64,000 nt of DNA from Daphnia pulex (taxonomy: Eukaryota > Arthropoda > Branchiopoda > Diplostraca > Daphniidae): assembly GCF_021134715.1 (NCBI RefSeq), contig NC_060019.1:2418001-2482000 (forward strand), written 5' to 3'. Position numbers and translations under genes: made by a program. This document shows positions 12,308 to 22,900 of this stretch, piece by piece (position 1 is the stretch's first letter; every line of letters begins with the position of its first letter). Below the pieces are notes generated by a model. That model was given only the letters and a program-made list of their open reading frames with translations, had not been told where the DNA came from and made no database searches.

Positions 12308-13582
12308 GGTTGCCACCCGTTTCGGCACTTTTTTCGGCACTTTGAATTTTGTCCGTTTCGGCACCAATTTTTTCTGTTTCGGCACTGCGATTGTATTTTT
12401 CGGCACCGCCACCAGAGGTGGTCCTAAGTATTGGTATTTCGATGTATAGCCACTTTTGTCCGTTTCGGCACTATTATTGTCTGTTTCGGCACCGCCCCCA
12501 AAATTCGTAAACAATAAATTCCATTAGGTGTCGTGTTATAATATATTGTGCAAAGCCTTCTTCAGTTACGGCCACAGAGCTGTGATTCACCCTGGGAGTC
12601 AATTTTTTTTCGATCCACCCACCGACCCTCAGCTGCCTGTGGCAGTTATACCTTTGCCACATGCGTTGCCATTTTACGAAGTATGATTTTCAATTCCTGT
12701 TTTCCGCAAAATCTTCCCATTGTTTCCACCACGATTCATAGTGAGTAAGCAATTGGCAGCCTAGTGGGTACAGCGGTGGATTCTCATAAAAGAAGTATTA
12801 GGTTCTATTCTGTGCAGATCATTATCCATTTTTAATCATTTTTCCTTGTTTTTTTCTATATTTTTAAAACGAAATAGATGGAATGCCTAGATTCTGTAAA
12901 AAAAATTTCTCAAGTTTTTTCGAGTTTTTTAGTTTTTCTCGAGTTTTTTCTCATTTTTTTAACAAAATCTGAATTTGTTTTCTTTGGCAAGGACTTAGAA
13001 AGATTATTTATTCATAAAGTTTATTTGCTCATTATCATTAGGGATGGCGATATATCGTCAATTTCAGATTTCAGATTCTCGTATTTCTTTAGAATTGAAC
13101 TGAGTACTTGGCGTGTAAGCATAGTATTCAGCTTGAGTGTGGGACATCCGGGTTTGAATCTCTTATGTAATACAATTTATTAGAGGAAATTCATTTTATA
13201 ACTAAGATGCATATTTTATAACTAATCATGCAAAAACGCATTCCCAAACTTTTCTGGAGGAGTTGATGATGAGGTTAGTGGTGATTCTGGGCGGGTTGTG
13301 CGAGCTAGGCAGAGGTAGACGTGGTGGATTTGATGGAGGAAATGAAAATCCCCCCTAGATGACTTGAAAAATAATTTTTGGTTTTTCTGCCGAAACGGAC
13401 ACAGTTGGTGCCGAAAAAGACATAATTTGTGCCGAAACGGAGAATATTAGTGCCGAAACGGAAATATTTTTAATGAACGAGGAGATTTTAAATACAAGGG
13501 GGGGGGGACCAAGCGTTTTATATGGGTGCCGAAAACGCCAAAATCGAAAGTGCCGAAAAAAGTGCCGAAACGGGTGGACACC
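12308..13582. mobile_element. Non-autonomous DNA element (MITE-like, 1,275 bp) with iterated-motif TIRs
   Basis: The ends match as inverted repeats: both begin GGTxxCCACCCGTTTCGG when read inward and continue for about 45 bp with few mismatches. Within about 190 bp of each end the word CGTTTCGGCAC or TTTTCGGCAC is repeated 5-7 times, inward from both ends. The element is flanked by AACGAAAC (12,300-12,307) and AACAAAAC (13,583-13,590), an 8-bp target duplication with one mismatch. Ankyrin-coding sequence resumes immediately after it. No transposase is encoded. Eight-base duplications fit hAT or P superfamilies, among others. Two tRNA-like patches (about 12,750-12,815 and 13,104-13,160) lie inside. 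Confidence 0.8.
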
Positions 13583-13790
13583 AACAAAACGAAGGAAATT
13601 TAATTGACAAAATTCGACTTTAAATAGAAGAAAAATCGACGTCAATCGCAAGACAAACGACGGATCGAATGCACTCACTTTATTTTGGGATAAGAAAAAT
13701 CTATAAGAAATTATGGGTCTTTTGATTCGAAGAGGATTCAACGTAACTTCAAAAACGTGCACCTTCTTCCAGGAAAATTGTACAGCGGAA
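13583..13790 (+). pseudogene. Ankyrin module, 3' part beyond the inserted element
   Basis: After the target duplication the reading continues KNEGNLIDKIRL (then a stop), KIDVNRKTNDGSNALTLFWD, then MGLLIRRGFNVTSKTCTFFQ, which parallels the C-terminal end of the ankyrin ORF at 2446-3171. Frame shifts and stops show it is dead. It is cut at about 13,777 by the next mobile sequence. Confidence 0.65.
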
Positions 13791-15599
13791 TTCATTCCGC
13801 TCAACTCTAAGGGTGTAGACTTATTTTATTTAGCAACTTCAAAGAAAACTGAAGGCCGTCTAGCCTTCCTCGACCGCGGCACGCCCCCTTTTCCTCAGAC
13901 TTATTTTTGCTTTGTTACAAGTAACACGCGTTGACAGAATGTCTAGATATCGCCCATCGTTTAGTGAATTTTTCGATGGCCAGTTTTTTTGAGCCACGTG
14001 TTGGTTTTCGAACAACCCAGGCTCGAGTGCGAGAGAACGCACGATCGTGAATTGCGTAGCCGACCTCGATCATCACCAACATCTTAATTATCAAGTAAGA
14101 GACCGCTCTTTCGCGTTAAATTCTCGTTACGTTCCCCGTTGCTGGGTCAAGTACAATCTTGACGCTCTTGGACCTGAGGGGATCGGTTTTGTGCCCCCTT
14201 TCGACGACCGTTTCATGGGAGTCAATCAGGTCAGCAGTAGCCAGCGCGACGACAAGAGAGGGTATGTAGAAACGGTTTCTATTTGTATAGCGACGACGGT
14301 CGCTGCTATACGATGATGATGGTTACGGCTATCGTTCCGACCAAGATGGTTTTCATTGCGATACAGAGACTGGCTATCGTTATGGCGATGGGAGAGACGT
14401 TCGTTTTAGTCGCGTAGAACCAGCAGAATTGCGAGACAAACGCATTAGATCAATCGCTCCCCCTACCGCACCGAGAACCGGAACGATTTCACCCTCTTGC
14501 AGAAAAGACTTCGTTTGCTATCGTACCGATCAGCGATCAGGTGGCTCACGAGGAGCGAGACCACTCTGAAGCTGTTGCCTCCCAGAAGATCCGAGTATTT
14601 GAAGAAAAGGAGCAGTAAGGGCGGAAGCCAGCATCTAGTGCGACAGCAGCCACAGCTAGTGATACGGCAGCAGTACGGGAGGTAGTGGATCTAGTTCCGG
14701 CCCCTATGGAAGACCGAGTTGGCACAAGCACCATTTGAGGAGGCGACGCTTCCCAGTATCTCAGGTTCGCGACCACTTTCAGTCCCTAAAACCATCTCCG
14801 ATGAGATTTAAATTTTTTATGACGACCGTACTGATATCCACCGACATGTCGAAAGCAATCTCGAAAGAGTTTTCTCTCGATTATGTGCCAACACCAACCT
14901 TTCCCTGATATTCCCCAAGCTTGAGGGATGGGATTACTTTTTGAAATGGTGAGCGGGATAATTGGATTTCCCGCCGGGGTCTCCTAAAATCGTACAAGAC
15001 CTCGCTAAAATCTATCAATGCAGAACATGAGTCGTTGCTTATATTTCTAATTCAAATTATCGAAAGGCCCATCGCGCAGCCACTTGTGGGCATTTACACT
15101 CACCTGCGTTCCCTGCCGGACAGGTTAGCGGTTAAGACCCTAGTGCAGGCCGCTCTCCGGCAATAGTGGCGCGCTTATGTTGCAATAACCAGAGAATGTC
15201 GGAATCCGGTGATCGCGTTCGCCTAGCCGTCGGCTAACTATTTGTTAAGGGCCTATAACGCGTTCGACACAGGCAAGGAAGCGCGATCCTTTCTACTGCT
15301 TACCAACAGAATCTTACAAGCAGTGCCGATCAAAAGCCAACCAGGATATTATCCTAGCTCAAACATCGGGAGTAGCCGCGTCTGCTAATGCCCCGAGGCG
15401 ATCGAAGATCAGGCGGGTGCATTTTTGGAGCAACCTAATATTTCGTCCTAATCGCGACATAGCGTTACGAGCCAGAGCCGATAGTTAGCTTACCTTCGCT
15501 CTATCGCTTGACTTCAAGGAAGTTGGATGTACGTTTCATTCAAACCCGACTTCTTGATTTGATTTCTTGATGACAATTAAAGATCCGCACCTTAAATTT

Positions 15600-16330
15600 T
15601 AATCACAGCGGGAGTGCCTTGGGGCTTCTGTTGTCATTAAAGATAGCCTAATATCTGGCTTAACAAGGCTTCAAGATTTTTTCATTTTACAACAAATCAG
15701 AGCCTTTTTGGCGACGCATTTTAATCTCCACAACGTTGTACGGACCAGAACCGGTCGTTCGAGGTGGAGAAGGCAGGCGGAGTACAGTAGACGACCATCG
15801 CAGTGGTTATCGCTCCATCGCTGGTCTCCAAGAAAGGAGGAAGTACGTTGCTTAAATCCGAACCCTCGACTTCGTGGAAGACAATCAAGTCCTTCACCTT
15901 AAACCTAAATCTCAGCGGAAGTGCCTCGGGGCTTCTGTTTTCATTAAAGATTGCCTATTAACTGTCGCATCAAAGCTCCCAGTTTTTTTGTTTCAATTCT
16001 TAAACTAACTTCAACGAATTAGAGCCTTTTGCGATGACGTTTCAATCACCTTGTATGACCAGAACTGGTAGTTCGAGGTGGAGAAGGCAGGCGGAGTAAA
16101 ATAGCGGGCCATCGCCGTGGTCATCGCTCCATCACTTTTTTCCCAGAAAGGCGGAAGTACGTTACACATATCCGAACCCTCGACGTCTGGAAAGACAATC
16201 AAGTCGGGCACCTAAAATTAATCTCAGCGGAAGTGCCTCGGGCTTCTGTCGTCATTTGAAAATTGCCTAATAACTGTCGCATCAGCAAAGCTCACAGATT
16301 TTTCGTTCCAAAAAAAAAAAAAAAAACTTA
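15600..16330 (+). repeat. Tandem repeat, unit about 305-311 bp, about 2.3 copies
   Basis: The word AGCGG(G/A)AGTGCCT(T/C)GGGG recurs near 15,610, 15,914 and 16,225. Between them the units share AGAGCCTTTT, GGTGGAGAAGGCAGGCGGAG and CGAACCCTCGAC. The copies differ by many substitutions and small indels, so the array is old. No open frame is kept through it. Confidence 0.75.
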
Positions 16331-16352
16331 GCCATTTTTCAGTTTTTGTGGT

Positions 16353-16382
16353 GACAAGTCGATAGGCGGCTATCGACTTGTC
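16353..16382. repeat. Perfect 13-bp hairpin with GCGG loop
   Basis: GACAAGTCGATAG, loop GCGG, then the exact reverse complement CTATCGACTTGTC. It lies just after an A-run (about 16,306-16,327) that ends the tandem repeat. Confidence 0.85.
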
Positions 16383-16739
16383 AGATAGGCAGAAGACATT
16401 TTTTGATCTTAAACGATTCCAAAAAGCGAGCTGTCAGCGGTCAATAATACAGCTATTGTTTACCCCTGCGCACTAGGCCGTCGGCCGAGGTGCCGTAAAT
16501 GAACTCGCGGGACGAATTCAAACTCTTGAGAACGGCCATGCATCAAGTTTTGCGTTAACGTAGACGTCGTCGTCCACTTGTGATCGTCGGCGTCACACTT
16601 CGACTTTGAGGACGAATGGCCCACGTGCAACAGCGGTTGATCCAGTGGAAGCCGCTGTGACTTTGCGCTTCAAATCGGCGTAGGGTCGATCACGTCAGCC
16701 TGCAGTGTCGCCGTGGGTGGCGTTTCGTCGTTCGATTCG

Positions 16740-17105
16740 CTTTTGAAAATTGAATGTCGCCTTCGTGGGTCAATGTGACAACGAAACCTTGGCCCAACAG
16801 TTGGAAGACGACGGATGCAGCAGCTGGTTGCATTATTCAACCCGATTCAACCGGGCCAATCGGCTCAGCCACGTTGGCGGATGACTTCTCGTTTGTCAAA
16901 GTAGCCCGGCGCAGAGATGACGGCCAAAAAGAAGCCCACCGTCTTGGGGCGGCTGGTGGTGGCACTCTGGCGGGACGCAAGGTCGATCGAGTAGCCAAAG
17001 GACGTCACGTCGTTGGACACCGGCCGAAATCAGCTCGCAGCGGCCGGACGTTGCTGGGCAACGTCGCGAATCGTGTCGGATGCTGGACCAAATGTTACTC
17101 TTGAG
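16740..17105 (-). pseudogene. Possible beta-1,3-galactosyltransferase-like (GT31) fragment
   Basis: On the minus strand, a block of about 30 codons reads KTVGFFLAVISAPGYFDKRE followed by VIRQ and, after a one-base shift, TWLSRLARL. The pattern of a hydrophobic strand, a short loop, RExIRxTW is the entry motif of the GT31 beta-1,3-galactosyltransferase family, which acts in the Golgi. The preceding block (FGPASDTIRDV) is coding-like but not diagnostic. Frame changes and stops mean it cannot encode an enzyme. GC content is clearly higher than in neighbouring DNA. Recognition rests on one motif. Confidence 0.4.
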
Positions 17106-17222
17106 TAGTTGCGGGGGAAAGCGCGGTTACGCAAGTACCGACGAGACAATTGAGAAACAGGCGCGCGGCTGGGTCTCACCTCGCTGATGATATGATGCCA
17201 TGCCAGCCAGGATCTCTCCTAT

Positions 17223-19329
17223 TTTGGAGGTATGGGAGTTAATCACCGATACGCCACCGCTCTTCCGATATTACTTGCGATATTATACCGCTCTTCGATT
17301 AGCCATTTTTCCAATATCCGGAACTGGCGCTATGAGTTTGGCCGCCTAACGACTAGCAAGTTCTTATCAGCCAGATATCGAACCTTTCCTGCTGGGGGTT
17401 TTGACCAATTGTTGATCAATTGGTGTTTGATGCAGAATATCGATTCCTGCCTCTGGCGTAGCGATTTAGATCGGGTATCAGTTTAACCGGCCAAGTTACA
17501 CGCCCGGTTCCGTCCAATTTCTCAGTCTATGGCCTCGTCGGTCAGGAATGAGCTTCCCCCTGCCCATCTTATCCAGAAAAATTAGTTGGGCCTACCCTGC
17601 TGGCTCGCGCTTCTTTGTAAAATTGCCAGAGATGGCCTCCGTCGCCCCAACGGCCAGAGAGTCAAATTAGCTGCTCTCTTTCTGAGCCTCGCAAGGCACT
17701 GTGAAGGTCCGTTGCAAACCTTCACATTTTCAGCATGTCGATCGCAACACCTTTTCAGTGGCGTTACGATTTTATTTAAATCAGGCGAGTATGGATAGGC
17801 CGCCGATCCAAGAGAGCAGGTTGCTCATCTCTCTCTTTGTCCCTTTTCGTGCCGTATTTGGCAAAACAATCAGGTTGTGGTTTGTTAAAAAAAAATTTCG
17901 TTTAAGTGCCGGAATCGATACGAAAATATTCAGCGCCCATGTTGGCGGGAAGTGAGGCTTCGTAACTGGCCGTTGCCAGTGGCCTTCGCGCGAGTGTCGA
18001 TAGACCACCGATTAAAGAGGGCAGGTTGCCCATCTTTATCTTCGCCCTTTTTCGTGCCGTAATTGGCAACTCAATCTCAAAAGGACTGGAATTAATGTAA
18101 ACAAAATGCAGAGCCCACTTGACGCCAAGTGCAGCTTCGCTACTGGCCGTTACCAGGGGCCTTTTTTATCGACAGATTATGGCAAGCGTACAATTGGGCC
18201 CTCCAAATAACGCTCATCAGATTCTACAATCGTAGAACACCGGCAACATTCGCAGCATCGGCTATGGCCGACGCTTAAACTTTAAAGTCACCCTTAGGGT
18301 TGAGCGAAATGAATTCCGCTGTACAATTGATAATTACCAGAGTGATCGCTCAGAGATCACGATAGGTAATTTGAATTGTACTAGGAAGAAATGAGAGAGA
18401 CCCTAAGGGTCTTAAATCCCAACCGCATCCACCCTTCTCATTTCTGTCTATTTAAGTTTGCTTAATGTTGCAGTTTGCCCATCTTGCCCAGTTTGCCCAG
18501 CAGTTTGTCCAGCCGGACAGTCAATCCAAGAAGGGCCTGAGAGGAGCTTTTTCAATTTCGAGCGCCCAGCGTGAAGGCGCACCACAGCGCACCAAATTCA
18601 GCCCAACTTTGTGCTTTATGTTCAAGATGTTACGAAAGGCCATGTTGGCCTATTCTGTTTTTTGTTCCGGCAAATCGGCTTTTTCTGGCTAACAGCCAGT
18701 TTTTTATGCCTCGATATCTCATGGTTCATGTTACATTTTTGTCAAAATTTGTTATCATGAAATGTAATTTCCGACACGCGCACCCCCGTTATTCTCAAAA
18801 TAAGTGTGAGGAAAAGGGGGCGTGCCGCGGTCGAGGAAGGCTAGACGGCCTTCAGTTTTCTTTAAAGTTGCTAAATAAAATAAGTCTACACTCTCTGGCC
18901 GTTGGGGCGACGGAGGCCATCTCTGGCAATTTTACAAAGAAGCGCGAGCCAGCAGGGTAGGCCCAACTAATTTTTCTGGATAAGATGGGCAGGGGGAAGC
19001 TCATTCCTGACCGACGAGGCCATAGACTGAGAAATCGGACGGAATTGGGCGTGTAACTTGGCCGGTTAAACTGATACCCGATTTAAATCGCTACGCCAGA
19101 GGCAGGAATCGATATTCTGCATCAAACACCAATTGATCAACAATTGGTCAAAACCCCCAGCAGGAAAGGTTCGATATCTGGTTGATAAGAACTTGCTAGT
19201 CGTTAGGCGGCCAAAATCATAGCGCCAGTTCCGGATATTGGAAAAATGGCTAATCGAAGAGCGGTATAATATCGCAAGTAATATCGCAAGAGCGGTGGTG
19301 TATCGGTGATTAACTCCCATACCTCCAAA
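17223..19329. repeat. Large inverted repeat, two arms of about 439 bp
   Basis: Arms 17,223-17,661 and 18,891-19,329 are inverted copies with very few differences, separated by about 1.23 kb. The shared open frame begins MGVNHRY(A/T)TAL on the plus strand at 17,232 and on the minus strand near 19,320, but is short and unrecognised. The inner border of the right arm (18,891) coincides with the outer border of the 97-bp repeat arm. High identity suggests a young inversion-duplication, or an assembly-level fold-back. Confidence 0.85.
18321..18381. repeat. 61-bp imperfect palindrome
   Basis: Outer arms GTACAATTGATAATTACC and GGTAATTTGAATTGTAC pair, and an inner stem GTGATC/GATCAC closes a 7-nt loop GCTCAGA. 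It begins inside the end of the right 39-bp repeat arm. Confidence 0.75.
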
Positions 19330-19349
19330 CAAACTTGGATTTTTCCATA

Positions 19350-19443
19350 TGACGGCGAGAGAAGCTGCAAAATTCCCTATCCTTCTCCCGGGCAAGAGCC
19401 AATCAGGCGAAAAATTGAGGGTTGAACTTCGCCATCTGGCGTT
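19350..19443 (-). repeat. About 90-bp repeat, copy 1 (second copy at 32,303-32,395)
   Basis: Read on the minus strand it matches 32,303-32,395 on the plus strand. Shared blocks are GCCAGATGGCGAAGTTCAAC, CCTCA, GATTGGCT and AGGGAATTT. One copy lies just outside the 4.65-kb transposon and the other outside the P-element transposase gene. Its nature is unknown. Confidence 0.7.
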
Positions 19444-19978
19444 CGGTATTCCCAACTCGTTAGATAGGAAGGGGAAGGATAATGGTGCAGTGACGTTTGG
19501 CCGAGGGGTTCGACACTCAAAAAAGACCCACACGCCTGTCCCTAAAAAAAATATAAAAACGCGCGAAACGGTTTTTTCCTCCCTCTTTTACCAGATTTTC
19601 TTATTGTTTTCTTGCCTCCAAAAATTTCCATAACCACTTTTTGTCTTCCCAATTCCCAGCTTCTTCCCCAAAAAGTGGAAAATAACTTTTTATTCTCCAT
19701 TTTTACTTTTTTCGCTTTTCCCCCTATTTTTCACTTTTCTAATTTTTTTGTTTTAAAATAAGAGACCAGCTGAAGTGTAGTGAGTCGGACTAGTTTATTT
19801 AGTCCCTTGATAATGTCATGTCCTTGAGAAAATTTGATAGTTGGTTAACTGTTGCATTGGTAAAAAACAATTGTTTTGAACCTTGGGCATCGCACGTAAA
19901 TGTTGGAGAAGGACAACTACAAATATACAAAACACAAGGGTGAAAACCATGATGGACACGTACTTCGATTAATTTTCA

Positions 19979-22900
19979 CGAAAATATAGATTGATTTATA
20001 TCTAGTTTATACCATATGCAGAGTACCCCAACCTCATGGTCTTTTTGATCAACTATCCATTCAAACATGGAAATAGATTTTTTAGTGCTGTTTAAGTATG
20101 CAAAAGAGAGAACTCGCCCCCCAAAAAAACCATTCCCTTCCAAATTCCGAAAAAGACACCAGTCTCCAATTTGTACAACTTTTCGAGTTGAAACAGAAGT
20201 TATTTTTAATTTTCTTCTTTCGAAAAAATTTGCCGACTGCATGACTCGTAAAGTGCGATCATTGCTCAATCGCCAAACTGAATGTTCACAAAACCACACG
20301 ACCGCGCTTTTTTTAACGACGATTTGCGATCCATTATTACAAATGATACTAGCAAAAGCGCTAGACTCAAGCTGGCGAGAAACCAAATGAGAAAAATCTC
20401 TTAGCTGGGCCATTCCAAGAGACTTCAGTACATCTATGTCGTATTCATCACCAGCGTCAGGACATGGCTGGACGTTTCCGTCGGCCGCTGTTTCTTCTGC
20501 ACCGGAGGCATCCAACTCCAACAGCAAGTTGCTATCAATCAATGCTGCAGGGTGTTCCTCATCTTTTGGAGATACATTGATTCGTTGAACTAGTTCTTGA
20601 TTGAACATAAATTTCTTTTTTCCTCTCATTTTAACACCTAAAAATCCAATCATATAAGAATATTACAAAATGTTTTATTGTCTCGAGAATTTTTTTACCT
20701 AATAATTGAAACTGATGGTCAACATCTACCATGGCCTTGCGAATTATACGTTCGATTTCCTCATCGGAGGGTAAATGAGACGGAAGATTGAAAGAAATAT
20801 TTTTGCCATCGTCTTGGCTCTGGTCTTCAAAAGCATGAGTGCACCTCGGGAAATAAACTCCATCGTTTTCTCCTTCCCCCAGAAGTCGGTTTGCGGCATC
20901 CGCTCTCTCGCTACGACTGAAAAAACTTTTTCCACTTAAATTTACTTGGGTCGATTCTGTTGAAGTCAACGACCGGACAAGTCGAAAAAAAGATTCGCAG
21001 CTCTGACTCCCAAAATGCCACGGCCGAAACAGATAAGGAGTTCCGTTTTCTCTTAGTCTCCTTGATATGAGGACTAAGGAGTGGGCATTTATCTCAACAC
21101 ACATGTACGCGTTGAGGGTGATGAAATTAATATCTAGTTTGTATCCGTTTTCTTGAAGCCAATGTCGCCAATACCGTAATGCGAGACAAGAATACCATAT
21201 TCCATATATTCTGTCTAGTGGTGATAAGCTTTTATCCAAATAACTTGCTGTTATTAGTTTCATCAGCTTAAGATAGAAGCACGTTACTTCTGAACCAGAT
21301 GAAATAATATACATACAACAAGATATACATACATATACATGTATACATATGTATACATATATATGTATACATAATATACATACAACAAGAGTTGACGTCA
21401 GACCATTCACAATTTTCTAACTATGATTTTATAAAAAAATTATACCTGCTACTTTGTCGCACAGAATATCAGTGACACAGGGGTCACACAGTCTTCTTAC
21501 AGCATCGTAATTCATTTTGTCGTGCAAATTTAGATCACCATTTTTTAAGTGGTATTGCCCTTTGGTAACTTCTGTTAAGAGTTGTTCAAGGTCAGACACC
21601 GAAGCAACCCCTTTACCTATTGTGAGAAATGTAGCTCGGTCTCTTTTCAGTAACTGCGTTCGAAATTTTGCGCCTATATGCGAACAATTGAAAAGAAGCT
21701 CCGTCTGCATTATAAATACTAAGAAAAATGTTCGGCGTTCGGAATTGTACCTATGTGAACTGTGTCTTGTACTGGCACTGCACTGTTTATTACATCGGCG
21801 GCAAAAAAATCCCATTGTCGTTTCAGTAGCCAACCCGTTTCGTCAGCTATTTGTTGTGCTGCATAAAGAAAAAATACTTGCCATCACATTATTTTAGTTG
21901 TCTTAAAATAACTACTTATACCGTACCGCTTCTGCTTTTTTTTTGTCGTGAGAGACGGGGGGGGGGAAGCGCACCTAAATTCAAAACTTGGCGCATCATT
22001 TTCATTTCTCTACTGTCTCCGTCTGCGGAATATGTAAGCATTCGGATTCCCAACTTATTTAGTTCGGCTTCAATATAATTATCCCTGTGCTTAACATCGT
22101 CTGCCGTAACTCTGTTGTTTGAACAGAAAGAAGCAATCCGGATAGCCGGGATTTGCTCATCCATGGTTTGCGCCATAACAGTGATAACCACAGCTGCACG
22201 TTCATATTTTTCGAATAAATTAACAATATCCTCGGCGGTCCTGACAGAAGAAGCTAGTGAATCGGGAAATCCTGCGAATATTTAGTTTTAATGAAAAACA
22301 TTCATTATACATAGAAAAGAACAGAAAATTAATACCATTGCATCGCAGCGGAAGACTAAATCCAATGACTCTGTTTGTCCTTTTATCGTATTCTCTCTGT
22401 CAGACGATGGCTGTTCCGTCTTCCGCAATGGAAACGACTGGTGGCAGTCTATGTTTCTCCAAAACTTCTTTAAGTAACGCAACATTTACTTCTCCTTCGG
22501 GTACTGATTTGTGAAACGAGGATAATTTTCTCTCAATATTTCTGCAACTAGGAAATACTCCTTCAAAATTGGCACTCAACACTTCATAAAATTTACGACC
22601 ACCCTGAATATAACTGTACATGGCAAAATGTAATAGTCCAATATCCTTGTCGTAACGATATCCACCAGGTTTTTTTTTAATTTGAACGGTAGCTTGAATG
22701 TTCAAGCGTTGAAGCAATGTTCTTCTTGAGCTTGAGTCTTTTGATTGCGTTTTCTGGACAGAGTACGACTCACTACTGCTGTCCGTTACTGAAAACCTGG
22801 CTCTCATTAGAAGGCAAGTTAGAAGGTTCCGACCCGACAGTTTCTGATGAAGATGCTCCGGAGCGAAGTCTATTGGGTTGTGATTGTGAAATTTGGGCTG

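Larger units (their letters stand above)
13777..18327. repeat. Inverted-repeat pair, 39-bp arms (13,777-13,815 and 18,289-18,327)
   Basis: The left arm starts ATTGTACAGCGGAATTC and the right arm is its reverse complement with two mismatches, ending GAATTCCGCTGTACAAT. The left arm abuts the point where ankyrin-coding sequence stops, so it may mark the end of an inserted element. The arms are about 4.5 kb apart. Confidence 0.75.
13813..18891. mobile_element. Degenerate mobile element bounded by 97-bp inverted repeats
   Basis: Arms 13,813-13,909 and 18,796-18,891 are inverted copies with only a few differences. They share GTGTAGACTTATTTTATT at the outer edge and CGACCGCGGCACGCCCCC near the inner edge. 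The interior is GC-richer than the flanks and holds many short coding-like blocks in changing frames (for example RDRSFALNSRYVPRCWVK near 14,100 and GWDYFLKW near 14,930). I do not recognise a transposase, reverse transcriptase or recombinase in it. It may be a foldback-type or heavily decayed retroelement. The superfamily cannot be given. Confidence 0.55.

Noticed and set aside
12065..12514. 149-codon minus-strand frame with VPK repeats
   Set aside because: The repeats come from the iterated TIR motif of the inserted element read in reverse. The frame crosses the insertion border.
13355..13804. 149-codon minus-strand frame with SVSA repeats
   Set aside because: Same cause: translation of the right iterated TIR, running into ankyrin sequence on the other strand.
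19066..19533. 155-codon minus-strand frame
   Set aside because: Runs through the 439-bp inverted-repeat arm into the transposon end. The shared part is short and matches no family.
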